A stretch of 64,000 nucleotides of DNA, taken from assembly GCA_029379225.1 (NCBI GenBank), contig JAQYWR010000026.1:1-64000 (forward strand). The letters are read 5' to 3'. Under the pieces are notes generated by a model. That model made no database searches. It was not told the origin of the DNA and was given only the letters and a program-made list of their open reading frames with translations. Each line of letters opens with the position of its first letter. Position 1 is the stretch's first letter. Position numbers and translations under genes: made by a program. Origin of the DNA: Nostoc sp. S4. Its GTDB lineage: Bacteria; Cyanobacteriota; Cyanobacteriia; Cyanobacteriales; Nostocaceae. This document shows positions 43,016-52,914 of this stretch, one piece after another.

Positions 43016-43203
43016 TTAATTTCAACCAGTAAGCCTAGATCGTTGAGGCTGCGTCGTGTAATCTCAATGCAGGCGGGTGCATCTTCTGCTTTATACATAT
43101 CAAGGGTTGTTGCGAAAAAGTAGACGTTTTTATTTTGCTCTAAATAACCCACAAACCAACCAATATTTGGTTTGGAACTCGTTAACCATCCTGTTTTTTC
43201 CAA
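43012..43203 (-). pseudogene. C-terminal remnant of a class D beta-lactamase-like protein
   Basis: 63-codon frame reading EKTGWLTSSKPNIGWFVGYL and VYFFATTLDMYKAEDAPACI, then EITRRSLNDLGLL. The Lys-Thr-Gly motif and the W-F-V-G-Y-x-E strand are the C-terminal end of OXA-type (class D) beta-lactamases and related penicillin-recognising enzymes. The Ser-x-x-Lys nucleophile region is absent; the first two thirds are gone. It lacks an ATG of its own: the frame opens with a TTG. Between 43204 and 43443 no gene is visible. Confidence 0.7.
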
Positions 43204-43443
43204 GTACGGTATAGCTGCTGCATATGGCTTTTGCCGTAACTGTACTTTAATAAAGTAAAAGATGTCAAATGGGTTCTATAAAAGCTGATATCAGTTAGAA
43301 CTAGGGTAGTTGCAGTCATAGCCAAACCAGATATTTCTCTAGTTCAATTTTTACGCAACTACCTTACGAAATTCGGTAAAATAGCTTATTTTGAAGTTAA
43401 CTAAATCACAATTTGATATTTAATTAATCATAACAGCAAAAAA

Positions 43444-43791
43444 ATGATACTTATGAATCGATTATTCAAGAGATTCACTGTTGTCTTAACAGCAATAGGA
43501 GCTATAGTAATTATTTTATTAGTAGTTAGCTCGGTATATTTGCGCTTAAGCATATTTAAACCTAGTTTTTTAGGTGTGATGTATGTAACCAATTATGAAT
43601 ATCTAACAGTTAAACTAAATTCCATACTTTTATTGATTGCTAGTGCAGTTGAAATTGCCTTATTATGGCTACTAGTACTTCTCGATGTTATCTCTCGACG
43701 CCCTAGTTTAATAGCTACTTTAGTCCTGTTTATTTTCGTTGGAATTGTTATTTTTTATGTCTACAGTAAGTATAATTTCCTTATCTTCTAA
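43444..43791 (+). CDS. Small membrane protein of unknown function
   Basis: 115 residues with an ATG at 43444 and a second ATG three codons on. Three hydrophobic segments: about 10-32 (VVLTAIGAIVIILLVVSSVY), 56-80 (ILLLIASAVEIALLWLLVLL) and 86-112 (SLIATLVLFIFVGIVIFYVY). No family recognised. Base composition is as AT-rich as its flanks. Could be a genuine but uncharacterised membrane protein. Confidence 0.5.
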   Translation: MILMNRLFKRFTVVLTAIGAIVIILLVVSSVYLRLSIFKPSFLGVMYVTNYEYLTVKLNSILLLIASAVEIALLWLLVLLDVISRRPSLIATLVLFIFVGIVIFYVYSKYNFLIF

Positions 43792-43872
43792 TCTATTAAA
43801 TTAGACTTTAGCCTTCAGATTTTATTTCAACTTTTCTCTGTAGACTAAAATTTTGTCAATATTTGAATGTTT

Positions 43873-43900
43873 ATAGGGGCGTACAACTGTACGCTCCTAC
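43873..43900. repeat. Interspersed palindrome, copy 1
   Basis: ATAGGGGCGTACAACTGTAC followed by GCTCCTAC. The ends TAGGGGC and GCTCCTA are near-complementary and GTAC/GTAC flank the centre. The class recurs at 52571 and 55640. Confidence 0.6.
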
Positions 43901-43934
43901 TGAATATTCATCTGACAAAATTGTGTTTTTATAC

Positions 43935-45140
43935 TTATGATTTGTACAGCGAACGATGAAGGGTTCTACGCTTGGCTAATTCTTTACCTTTGCGCCCAAG
44001 CTGTTCCCGTAGCTGTTGGTCTTTGCACAACCGATTAAAAGCTTGAAAAACTTCATAACCAGAATTGGAATTCACGAGTATACCGTTTTCCTCATGTTGA
44101 ACTGTGTCTAAAACACTACCTGAACGAGGGGCAATTACAGGTTTACCGAAGTAACTTGCTTCTAAATAAACGATACCAAAACCTTCTAGATTCTGAGATT
44201 TAGGATCTAACAAACTCAGCATGGCAAATATATCACAGGCTGCATAATAACCTGGTAATTCGTTCTCTGGTACATATCCTGCAAAGTGTACCCGTCTATC
44301 TACCCGCAAGCGATGCGCCAGAGATTTCAGTTCCAACTCACAAGCCCCTTGACCGCAAAGTATGTAGTGGACATCCACGCCAAAAGTTAGCAATAGTGGA
44401 ATGTTATCAATCACGCGGTCAAAACTTTTATGTTTTACTAGCCTTCCTACCGAGAGAATAACGATTGCTGTTTTCGGAATATTGTAGCTTTGACGTACGC
44501 ACACACCTAAATCATCAAGGCTATTTGATGTTGCATTGACAAATTTTTCTGGTCTGATTACTGGGTTGATAACATGGGTTGGGGTATCTAATCGCAAAGC
44601 AGTTCTGAGATAGTTTTGTGTATAAGAACTGTTGCAAACAATGCCTTCAGCTCTATGAAGTGTTAATTTAAATAGCGATCGCCACACCGGGTTATGTAAT
44701 GGACTCAATAAATCGTTCCCATGCACATAAATAAAAAAGCGAATCGGTAAAAAATAACTCAATAGCAACACTGAAGGAAAGTCATACCCGTGACCCCACT
44801 CAATGTAACGATAGTGATAGCGAAAATAAAGCTTAATTGCTAGCACAAACGAACAGACAATATTCACCAAAGGCTTGAGAACGCTTCCCAAACACCCACT
44901 ACCCCAGTATTTAGAATAATACCAGCGATATATAGGAAATTGTTGACCTTCGTCAAATACTTTATCTCCTGAACAGCCAGCCGTCAGCACAATCACTCGT
45001 TCTGGATCTTGCAGACAGCGATTGTACATATATTCTCCAATTACAGCTTTTTTCGGGAGGAAGATTCGGGATATAACCAGAATATCCGGGTATGCAGTTT
45101 CGTCTCTAATTTGGGCTGTGAGTTGAGAAATATGTTCCAT
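43935..45140 (-). CDS. Glycosyltransferase family 4
   Basis: 401 residues, GT-B fold. The N-terminal domain (about 1-200) carries FFIYVHGNDLLSPLHNPVWR; the C-terminal domain (about 215-400) starts AIVILSVGRLVKHKSFDRVI and includes VHFAGYVPENELPGYYAACD and the E-x7-E region EGFGIVYLEASYFGKPVIAP. It transfers a sugar from a nucleotide donor, in the GT4 family, with retention. Acceptor and donor are unknown; polysaccharide or glycolipid assembly is likely. It ends with a basic tail, KGKELAKRRTLHRSLYKS. The upstream minus-strand frame at 45259-45498 may be related debris. Confidence 0.9.
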   Translation of the reverse strand: MEHISQLTAQIRDETAYPDILVISRIFLPKKAVIGEYMYNRCLQDPERVIVLTAGCSGDKVFDEGQQFPIYRWYYSKYWGSGCLGSVLKPLVNIVCSFVLAIKLYFRYHYRYIEWGHGYDFPSVLLLSYFLPIRFFIYVHGNDLLSPLHNPVWRSLFKLTLHRAEGIVCNSSYTQNYLRTALRLDTPTHVINPVIRPEKFVNATSNSLDDLGVCVRQSYNIPKTAIVILSVGRLVKHKSFDRVIDNIPLLLTFGVDVHYILCGQGACELELKSLAHRLRVDRRVHFAGYVPENELPGYYAACDIFAMLSLLDPKSQNLEGFGIVYLEASYFGKPVIAPRSGSVLDTVQHEENGILVNSNSGYEVFQAFNRLCKDQQLREQLGRKGKELAKRRTLHRSLYKS

Positions 45141-45258
45141 AATCGAGTTGAGAACTAGATTTTTAAAAATTTTTTCTTATTTACCAATTAAAATGACTTT
45201 TTAAGTCACAATAATGATTGTTTGACAAAGAATGGAGTAAATAAATTCTAAGCTGATT

Positions 45259-45498
45259 TTATAATGTTAGCCAGTCAAATTGTTTTTGGATTGTGTGTAT
45301 TTGATTTTGGTTGATAAATTTATCAATACTTGAGAATTTGTGTATATGATAAACAATAGATATGAAACTAGTACTTGCAGCTAGATTGTCCGATGACCAA
45401 ATGTTGTGAAAAGGATGAAATTTAGCTATGTTTAACATCATACTTGAAATCATCTCGAATCTTGTGCCAAAATGCCAAAATATGTCTGGTTTTAACAA
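45259..45498 (-). CDS. Doubtful small frame of unknown function
   Basis: 79-codon frame (LLKPDIFWHFGTRFEMISSM, IAKFHPFHNIWSSDNLAAST). It stays open upstream to about 45582 (LITRNDLVLIAAENKPISLL) but without an ATG. It looks like the C-terminal part of a lost gene, since it lies between two envelope genes and is AT-rich. I do not recognise a family. A chance frame is also possible. Confidence 0.25.
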   Translation of the reverse strand: MLKPDIFWHFGTRFEMISSMMLNIAKFHPFHNIWSSDNLAASTSFISIVYHIHKFSSIDKFINQNQIHTIQKQFDWLTL

Positions 45499-45645
45499 TA
45501 GTGAGATAGGTTTATTTTCAGCAGCTATTAATACAAGGTCATTTCTAGTAATAAGCGGACATAATAAAATGTAAAATCCAAACTAGCGAAACGTTTTACT
45601 GTTGAGAGTTTTACCTTTTGCCTTCTGCTTCCTGCCTTCTACTTA

Positions 45646-46677
45646 TTAAGATTTATCTAAAAACTGATTAATTTGATGTTGTAGTTTTTCTCGCAATTTT
45701 TGTGCTTGTTGATAAACTGCTGTACGTCCTTTGTATGAGTGCGTATCTAATCCTGCTGATTCTAAAGGCGCAATAAAATAACGTAAACGAGTTCTCATTG
45801 CCCAAATACCCATTGAAGGGAACAGAAGTAAGGCAAACATCAATGGTGATAAAGGCAAGAATGGTAATTTGACTAATCGTTGCAATTTAGTCAAATTAAC
45901 AGTCCAAGGATGGAGAAATTCACTACCGATGCAAACTACTGGGAGAATGGGAATATGATAGCGATCGCTCAGTTGCATAAAGCTGACATCAAACTTTTGC
46001 AGTTGATAGCGTTTTCTCCAACCTTTCACAGGTCCCCGTATTCCTTCGGGCGCATATAAGAGAATTTTACCTTCGGCGATCGCAACCTCAAAATCATTTA
46101 ATTGTGCTCGTACACCACCTAAAACTTGTGACCATTTAGATGGTAACCACCAAATTATCCAAGGATGCTCGAATAATACTGGACTTGCTATAGGTTGTAC
46201 TTTCCACCCTCTGGCTTCGCCTAATAAATAACCTAAAGTCAAAAAGTCCCAAGGAAAACACATTCCTGCATGATTCATCGCTACAATTAATGGCCCTGTT
46301 GGCGGCAAGTTTTCGATTTGTTGCAATTCTCCCCGAAAATAATATTTCACAATTGGGCTGAGAACTTCTTGGCGAAAAGCTTGTTGATAATTCGGATCGA
46401 ATTCACCAACTTGTTGGCGAGGTGAACGACAACCCAAACGCAACCAACGACTCAGCATTGCCAAATAAAATCCGCCAGGAATCAAGAATAATCCATATTC
46501 TAACCAATTCCAACCATCTGGATCTTGATGATAGTGTTGCCAGTGGCGGTTGAATAAAATCAGCCAGCCTGGGGGATACCAAAGACAAAACCAATCAAAC
46601 CAGCTAAATCTATAGCCTTGGGCTGGTGCAGTTTCCAATTGAGTATTCAGAAGATTTTCTGAGTGTTGATTAATCAA
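45646..46677 (-). CDS. Lysophospholipid acyltransferase family protein
   Basis: 343 residues. Acyltransferase of the PlsC-like fold. A Trp/Tyr-rich N-terminus with hydrophobic segments (about 25-80) precedes the catalytic NHAGMCFPWDF (His and Asp of the HX4D-type motif, with four residues more between them than normal) and the PEGIRGP motif 3. The C-terminal part holds a hydrophobic segment (LPFLPLSPLMFALLLFPSMG). It probably transfers an acyl chain to a lyso-lipid or similar hydroxyl. It is full length. Confidence 0.88.
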   Translation of the reverse strand: MINQHSENLLNTQLETAPAQGYRFSWFDWFCLWYPPGWLILFNRHWQHYHQDPDGWNWLEYGLFLIPGGFYLAMLSRWLRLGCRSPRQQVGEFDPNYQQAFRQEVLSPIVKYYFRGELQQIENLPPTGPLIVAMNHAGMCFPWDFLTLGYLLGEARGWKVQPIASPVLFEHPWIIWWLPSKWSQVLGGVRAQLNDFEVAIAEGKILLYAPEGIRGPVKGWRKRYQLQKFDVSFMQLSDRYHIPILPVVCIGSEFLHPWTVNLTKLQRLVKLPFLPLSPLMFALLLFPSMGIWAMRTRLRYFIAPLESAGLDTHSYKGRTAVYQQAQKLREKLQHQINQFLDKS

Positions 46678-47222
46678 AATAGCAGTCAGAATTAAGCAAT
46701 AATTTATTTAGTCTTATATTTTACCTTTATAAACTTGTCATTGGCATCTTACCATAGAAGTAAAATTAAGTACCAAATCCAGATTTTTGGTTTCTGGAAT
46801 AAGTCGTGCATCTCAGCTTTATAACTTGCAATTTGATTGAGAAATAAAATCTTAACTAAAGAATAAAATAAGAAAATTTGAAGTGCTATCTAAGTATTTT
46901 TAATGCTATATTTTATTATACAATGATTTAAACAATTACCTAGTTTATAATTATTCATTACATAATAGAAAAGTTTAAATTGGATTTTATAAAAACATTT
47001 GACACTTATTTAATGATTTTTATTTTGAGGAATTATAGCAATCTGTAGGGAAACAGTATTGCTGCATTCCTATCTTGTACAGTAGATACTAAAAACTAAT
47101 AAGTAGTATTCGGCTTTAACCAAAAGATGGAATCATCTGGGGATACATAATAACTAATGATTGTTGAACTTCTTCCTTAAGCTGGAGACAAATAGCATGA
47201 CACTTGTCTTACTCTGCTGACT
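46678..47222. other. AT-rich gene-free interval
   Basis: 545 bp between the divergent acyltransferase and XRE/histidine-kinase genes. No frame or structure stands out apart from A/T runs. It should contain both promoters. Confidence 0.5.
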
Positions 47223-47483
47223 ATGGAACTAGGAAAACCACTAAAAATTGCAGACCCAATATGCGAACTTCGGCAGCAAATTATTCTGTCTGGAAAGAAG
47301 TTTGTAGCCAAGTTGGGAGTTTGCCTGCGAAGAGTCAATCGCTGGGAAAACACATCTGTGGTTTCTTCACAAATGGCACTAAAGCTAATTGAAGAAATGT
47401 TAGAGAAAGATGGGCGAACCAGGCAAAAGATTACTAAGCGAGTATCTCTCAAAGGCACAGCAAAGGGAGGACTCTTGAGATGA
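47223..47483 (+). CDS. Small XRE-type helix-turn-helix protein
   Basis: 86 residues. The helix-turn-helix (about 15-60) reads ICELRQQIILSGKKFVAKLG and VCLRRVNRWENTSVVSSQMA, the pattern of XRE proteins that elsewhere read GLSQEKFAAKLGVSLRTVNRWENGR. Some usually conserved positions differ (Lys-Lys-Phe for Glu-Lys-Phe, Cys for Ser), so it may be diverged. The stop overlaps the start of the histidine kinase as ATGA, implying translational coupling. It probably regulates this operon or acts with the kinase. Confidence 0.8.
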   Translation: MELGKPLKIADPICELRQQIILSGKKFVAKLGVCLRRVNRWENTSVVSSQMALKLIEEMLEKDGRTRQKITKRVSLKGTAKGGLLR

Positions 47484-50400
47484 GCGTGAAATTACTCGAA
47501 AAATTATTGATGATGCGCTCTAGTTTACTGACTTATGGCGTGATGATTTTAGCAGTCGTAGCGGCTTCAATAATGGCGCGAGTGCTACTACCAGTATTCG
47601 ATCCGAGTGTATTCACCTTTTTTTATGCTGCTGTAGCAGTTAGTGCGTGGTATGGTGGCATGGAAGTGGGAATGCTAGCGATCGCTTTATCTGCTATATT
47701 TGCCCTCTACTTTCTGATTGAACCAGTCTACTCGTTGCAGATTGTTAGCCTCAAGGTTTTAATCCGATTAACCACCTTCTCCCTAGTATCCTTGTTAATC
47801 ACTGCACTCTTTTCAGAATTGCAAACTGCTAAACGCAAAGCAGAGTCAAGCTTGAAGTTATTGCAAAATAGCGAAATGCGGTTTAGCCGACTCGCAGAAT
47901 CTAACATCATTGGAGTCGTCGTCAGCGACCTCAACGGTTGCATCATCGAAGCCAATGATACCTTTCTGAAGATGGTCGGCTACACGCAAGAAGATTTGTC
48001 CGCTAAACAAATGGACTTGCGCCAGATGACTGCACCTGAGTGTCTAATCTTAAGTGAACGTTCAGCAGAGGAACTGATAACTACCGGAGTTTGTAAACCT
48101 TTTGAAAAAGAATACATCTGCAAAGATGGTTCTCGCGTTCCTGTTCTAGCTGGTTCTGTTCTCGTAGAGGATGCTCAAGAAACAGTTATTGGCTTTGTTG
48201 TTGATTTGAGCGAACGCAAACAAGCACAAGCAGCATTACAGCAAGCAAATCAGCGGGTGACGCGTACCCTAGAAAGCATGAGTGATGCATTTATAACTCT
48301 AGACCGAGAGTGGCAGATCGTCCACCAAAATGCGGCAGCACAGCAAATTAACGGCAAACTCCCCCCAGAAGTCATTGGTAAGTCGTATTGGGAAGAGTGG
48401 CCGGCATCAGTAGGCACAAATCTTGAGCTACAATACCGACAAGCGATGGCAGAACAAATTCCCGTTCACTTCGAGCATTATTATTATTTACCACCCAAAT
48501 ATGACCTGTGGATGGAGATTCACGCCTACCCTTGTAAAGATGGTCTTGATATTTTCTTTCGTGACATTAGCGAACGCAAGCAAGTAGAACAAACCTTGCG
48601 TGAAAAAGAGGAACGCCTAAGATTAGCCAACGAGCGTTTTGAGTTAGCCGCTACTGCCGTCAATTGTCTGATATATGACTGGGATATAGAACAGGATCGG
48701 ATTGAAACAACCGAAGGGCTAACCCGAATTTTAGGCTATTCCCTCGACATGGCTCAAACAACTCGTAATTGGTGGCGTCAGCTTGTCCATCCAGAGGATT
48801 TGCAACGTATGGAGGAGGAGGCGAGGGTTGCGTGGGCAAATGGCGATCGCTATGCTGTTGAGTATCGAATTCGCAACCAAGCTCATCAGTACGTCTATGT
48901 ACTAGACCAAGGAATAGTCGTCAAGCGAGATACTGATGGTAACCCGGTGCGCGTAGTTGGCAGCACTACAGATATCACCGCCCGTAAGCAGGCGGAAGCC
49001 GCAGTCCGAGCTAGTGAGGAGCAACTGAGAAGTTTTGTAGAAGCGAATGTAGTTGGTATTGTCCTTGGGGATGTAAAAGGTGGGATCAGTGAAGCCAATG
49101 ACGAGTTTTTGCGAATTGTCGGCTATACCCAAGAGGATCTCCAGACAGGTAAACTAAGTTGGACTGATATCACGCCACCAGAGTACCTTTATTTAGATAA
49201 ACTGGCAATTGCCGAAGCCAAGTCCAAAGGAGCTTGTATTCCTTATGAAAAAGAATACATTCGCAAAGATGGTTCTCGCATACCAATTGTAATTAGCTAC
49301 TCTCTATTAGGAAAATCTCGGCACAAATCAGTGGCATTTATTCTTGATATTAGCGAGCGCCAGCAAATAGAAAAAGCCTTGCACCAGAGCGAAGAACGCT
49401 TCCAAGCTTTTATGGACAACAGTCCAGCTGCGGCATGGATTACAGATGCAGACGGGCGTGTACTTTACCTGAGTCCAACTTATCTTGCCATATTCGATTT
49501 AGCAACAAACAACCCCATCGGCAAAAACATCTGCCAGCTATACCCGGCTGAAATTGCTCAGTCTTTCCTCGATAGGATTAAAACGGTTGCAAATACAAAT
49601 CAGGTCGTAGAAGCTATAGAGTCTGCTCCTCGCACAGATGGTATTCTTGGTGAATTTTTAATGTATAGGTTTCCCATTGCAGATACGTCTGGGCGACGCT
49701 TGGTAGGAGGAGTTGCAGTTGACATCACGGAACGCGAACGTGCCCTTCGGGAACGTCAGCAAGCAGAAAAAGCCTTGCAAGAACGCAGCGAGCGACTCAA
49801 ATTACTTTCGGAAACAGCCAGTGATTTGCTCTCAACCGAGCGCCCCTTGGATCTGATGAACACTTTGTTCAGCAAACTCTCAGCACAGATGGATTTGGAT
49901 TTTTACTTCCAATATCTCATTGAGACACATGAAAATAAACAAAAACTTCGCTTGGTAGCTTGGAATGGGATTGCACAAGAAGTATTTCAAGCAATTGAAT
50001 ATTTAGAATTTAATCAAGGGATGGGCGGACTAATAGCCCAAGAACGGCGTCAAATTGTCATCAACAATGTGCTGCACTCAACCCATTCAAATGCAGACAT
50101 CCTTCGTGGTTTGGGAATCACAGCCTATGCAGGTCAACCATTAATTGCTCAGGGAAAGCTGTTGGGTGTACTCGCCTTTGCCAGCCGTACCCGTACTCAC
50201 TTTACCCCAGAGGAAACCGCTTTACTGCAAGCAACCTCCGATCAGGTGGCGGTTGCTCTGGAACGTTTTGAGTTAATGGCTTCGTTACAGCGACGAAAAG
50301 AGCAATTAATTCAAGCTAACCGGATCAAAGATGAATTTTTAGCAGTTCTCTCCCACGAACTTCGCACGCCGCTAAACCCTATCCTGGGATGGTCAAAAAT

Positions 50401-51538
50401 GCTGCAAAGTAAAAAGTATGACCAACCAACCACCACTCGTGCCTTGCAAACCATTGAGCGTAATGCCAAGCTGCAAACTCAACTAATTGAAGATTTGCTC
50501 GATGTCTCTCGGATTTTACAAGGCAAACTCAGTCTGAATATTGCTCCTGTAAATTTGCTAAGTGCGATCGCCGCAGCTTTAGAAACCGTGCGTTTAGCTG
50601 CCCAAGCCAAATCTATCAATTTGCAATTTGAAATTTTAGATTCGGGATTAGAAGATACTAACAGAAATTTCGCATCCATTGACTTTAATCAACAACTTGA
50701 CAATCTCAAATCCCAAATTCAAGTTGAGGTGTCAGCGCACCAAAGCTGTGACCCAAAATTCCTAGTAGCGGGTGATTCTGTCCGCTTACAACAAGTAATT
50801 TGGAATCTGCTTTCCAATGCCATCAAGTTTACACCCCAAGGTGGACGAGTAAAAATCAGTTTAGCGTCTGTTAATTCTCAAGCTCAACTGCAAGTATGTG
50901 ATACAGGTAAGGGAATTACTCCCGACTTTCTACCCTATGTCTTCGACTACTTCCGCCAAGCTGACGGCGCAACCACTAGGAAATTTGGAGGATTGGGGTT
51001 AGGATTAGCGATTGTTCGTCACATCGTCGAGCTACATGGCGGCACAGTTAAGGCAGAAAGTTTGGGTGAAGAACAGGGAGCCACCTTTACAGTTATGCTC
51101 CCATTAATCATAAATAATCTCAATAATCAAGAGATCGATAGACAATCAGATGATTTACCTAATTTAAATGGGCTGAAAGTTCTGTTAGTCGATGATGAAC
51201 GTGATACGCGAGAGTTAATTGCTTTTATTTTGGAGCAGTCTGGAGCGGTAGTAACCCAGGTCGCATCGGCTGTGGAAGCACTACAAGTTCTGCCTAACTT
51301 CCAGCCAAATCTGCTCTTAAGTGACATTGGAATGCCAGAAGTAGATGGCTATATGTTGATGCGTCAAATCAGAGATATGCCACCAGAACTCGGAGGAAAA
51401 ATTCCAGCGATCGCTTTAACCGCTTATGCAGCCCAAATTGATTATCAACAGGCTCTTGCCGCTGGATTTAAACAGCATATCACCAAACCAGTGGAACCAG
51501 CTAAATTAATTCGGGCGATCGCCAAGCTGATTTTCTGA
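47480..51538 (+). CDS. Hybrid sensor histidine kinase with five PAS domains, GAF and receiver
   Basis: 1352 residues. About four N-terminal membrane helices (10-110; FDPSVFTFFYAAVAVSAWYG is the DUF4118 type). Then five PAS/PAC units (about 128-765), a GAF domain (about 787-930), HisKA with SHELRTPLNPILGW (His near 959), HATPase with the N box NAIKFT and G boxes DTGKGI and GLGLGLAIVRHI, and a C-terminal receiver (about 1230-1350). The receiver has DDERDTREL, the phospho-acceptor in LLLSDIGMPEVDGY and the Lys in ITKPVEP. All catalytic residues are intact. The signal may be light or redox through a PAS or GAF, but no chromophore Cys is evident. An overlap with XRE and GGGAGG before the start support coupled expression. 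Confidence 0.95.
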   Translation: MSVKLLEKLLMMRSSLLTYGVMILAVVAASIMARVLLPVFDPSVFTFFYAAVAVSAWYGGMEVGMLAIALSAIFALYFLIEPVYSLQIVSLKVLIRLTTFSLVSLLITALFSELQTAKRKAESSLKLLQNSEMRFSRLAESNIIGVVVSDLNGCIIEANDTFLKMVGYTQEDLSAKQMDLRQMTAPECLILSERSAEELITTGVCKPFEKEYICKDGSRVPVLAGSVLVEDAQETVIGFVVDLSERKQAQAALQQANQRVTRTLESMSDAFITLDREWQIVHQNAAAQQINGKLPPEVIGKSYWEEWPASVGTNLELQYRQAMAEQIPVHFEHYYYLPPKYDLWMEIHAYPCKDGLDIFFRDISERKQVEQTLREKEERLRLANERFELAATAVNCLIYDWDIEQDRIETTEGLTRILGYSLDMAQTTRNWWRQLVHPEDLQRMEEEARVAWANGDRYAVEYRIRNQAHQYVYVLDQGIVVKRDTDGNPVRVVGSTTDITARKQAEAAVRASEEQLRSFVEANVVGIVLGDVKGGISEANDEFLRIVGYTQEDLQTGKLSWTDITPPEYLYLDKLAIAEAKSKGACIPYEKEYIRKDGSRIPIVISYSLLGKSRHKSVAFILDISERQQIEKALHQSEERFQAFMDNSPAAAWITDADGRVLYLSPTYLAIFDLATNNPIGKNICQLYPAEIAQSFLDRIKTVANTNQVVEAIESAPRTDGILGEFLMYRFPIADTSGRRLVGGVAVDITERERALRERQQAEKALQERSERLKLLSETASDLLSTERPLDLMNTLFSKLSAQMDLDFYFQYLIETHENKQKLRLVAWNGIAQEVFQAIEYLEFNQGMGGLIAQERRQIVINNVLHSTHSNADILRGLGITAYAGQPLIAQGKLLGVLAFASRTRTHFTPEETALLQATSDQVAVALERFELMASLQRRKEQLIQANRIKDEFLAVLSHELRTPLNPILGWSKMLQSKKYDQPTTTRALQTIERNAKLQTQLIEDLLDVSRILQGKLSLNIAPVNLLSAIAAALETVRLAAQAKSINLQFEILDSGLEDTNRNFASIDFNQQLDNLKSQIQVEVSAHQSCDPKFLVAGDSVRLQQVIWNLLSNAIKFTPQGGRVKISLASVNSQAQLQVCDTGKGITPDFLPYVFDYFRQADGATTRKFGGLGLGLAIVRHIVELHGGTVKAESLGEEQGATFTVMLPLIINNLNNQEIDRQSDDLPNLNGLKVLLVDDERDTRELIAFILEQSGAVVTQVASAVEALQVLPNFQPNLLLSDIGMPEVDGYMLMRQIRDMPPELGGKIPAIALTAYAAQIDYQQALAAGFKQHITKPVEPAKLIRAIAKLIF

Positions 51539-51762
51539 TTTCTAGTTTTACTTTAATTTTTTACTAGCTTCTACATCGAAGCGAGCATTTTTGTAAGTAG
51601 CAACTTGAGTTATCTACAATCTGTCTTATGTAGTGAATGTTATTCATACCACAAGTAGAGTTCTTCATATCTATCGATTCGTTAACTTTAGTGAAGTATT
51701 AAGACTAAGTTTTCTTAATAACTTAGTCAATCGAGAATAATTCAAAATTCTTTGGAGTTTTT

Positions 51763-52212
51763 ATGACTTACACAGTTGACGAAAGCACAAGACCAGCTTT
51801 AGAAAGTTTTCGCCAGTTTGATGTAGATACTCAACTCGGTATACTTTGGTTTGGTTACCTAGATCTTAAAGAGAAGCTAACACCAGCACCTCCTCAAAGC
51901 GTAGAAAGCCCTGCAAAAGCAGTGTTTGACCAAATTAAAATTTTGTCTCACCAAGAACAACTGCAAGCACAACGCGACCTGATTAAGGGTTCAGCTAGTG
52001 ATATCGGCAAAGCATATAATGCTCTAAGTCCTAACGCTAGATTGGATGTTTGGCTGTTGTTGGCAAAAGGAATGGAAGACGGAAGTATCATTCCAGTACC
52101 ATCTGACTATCAACTACCAAGTGAAACTGATGAATTTACAGCACTCATTAAGGGGCTAGAATTTGAGCAACGGGTTAACTTCATGCTAGGTCTAGTACAA
52201 GTATTGGGTTAA
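51763..52212 (+). CDS. Helical carotenoid protein (OCP N-terminal-domain homologue)
   Basis: 149 residues, equal to the N-terminal domain of the orange carotenoid protein and lacking its C-terminal sensor domain. Family marks: [94 protein letters not shown]. HCPs bind a ketocarotenoid and either quench phycobilisome excitation or singlet oxygen. Several HCP clades exist; I cannot assign one here. No CTDH or FRP gene is next to it. Confidence 0.93.
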   Translation: MTYTVDESTRPALESFRQFDVDTQLGILWFGYLDLKEKLTPAPPQSVESPAKAVFDQIKILSHQEQLQAQRDLIKGSASDIGKAYNALSPNARLDVWLLLAKGMEDGSIIPVPSDYQLPSETDEFTALIKGLEFEQRVNFMLGLVQVLG

Positions 52213-52437
52213 CTAATAACAGTTTGGGTTTTGGATCGAGAATTTATTTCTATTAAAGGGTTCTGTGAATCCATCCATCGCACTCATTTTTCATATTGCA
52301 TTAATCCAAGAACCCTTTAAAGCCTTCAATATTTAGGAATAACACAGAAACGAGTAACTCAAGCTAGGTCTGGTTTGTTTGGCTTTACTCTTCTGGGCTG
52401 TGAGTATAATCTTAGTAAGTAAATTATTCCTCAACAA

Positions 52438-52467
52438 AATCCCTGACTCTCTAACAAGTCGGGGATT
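52438..52467. repeat. Interspersed hairpin element, second copy
   Basis: AATCCC (52438-52443) pairs with GGGATT (52462-52467) and GACT (52445-52448) with AGTC (52457-52460). It resembles the hairpin at 16817-16849. It may end the HCP transcript, though no T-run follows. Confidence 0.55.
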
Positions 52468-52570
52468 TCTCAATGTTGCTGATATAGCAGAAGGCAGGAG
52501 GCAGAAGGCAGTTATTACTGGAGGTAAAACACTTATACCAATTTGAAAAAAAATGAGACAGATAGATTAG

Positions 52571-52598
52571 GTAGGGGCGCAAAGCTTTGTACCCCTAC
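52571..52598. repeat. Interspersed palindrome, copy 2
   Basis: GTAGGGG ... CCCCTAC are perfect 7-bp ends with AAAGCTTT at the centre. Compare 43873-43900 and 55640-55668. The rest of 52213-52914 has no gene; a 62-codon minus frame there is not supported. Confidence 0.7.
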
Positions 52599-52914
52599 AG
52601 ATTTGGGATCTGTTGCAAAGATTTTTTGAATTGGTATTAGGAATCTCTTTTTGTGTTTGATTTTAGATTATGATTTGTCCTTTGGTGAATTGATTTGAGA
52701 AAGGACTGTTAAAGCTGCGGGCGTAATTGTACATGCCAGGAATGCCTAAGTAGAATCTTTTGCGGATAAGACAACAGGGAACATTGCCAACCAGATGAAG
52801 GCACTGTTCATAAATAAATTCATGGATACAATTGATTTGGATATATTTCAACTGCCTCAGTAATTAGTTACTTGAGGCTTTTATTGTGGATACTTGGTAG
52901 TAGCCTAACTATTG

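Noticed and set aside
52663-52851. 62-codon minus-strand frame
   Set aside because: No recognisable content; it lies in repeat-bearing intergenic sequence.
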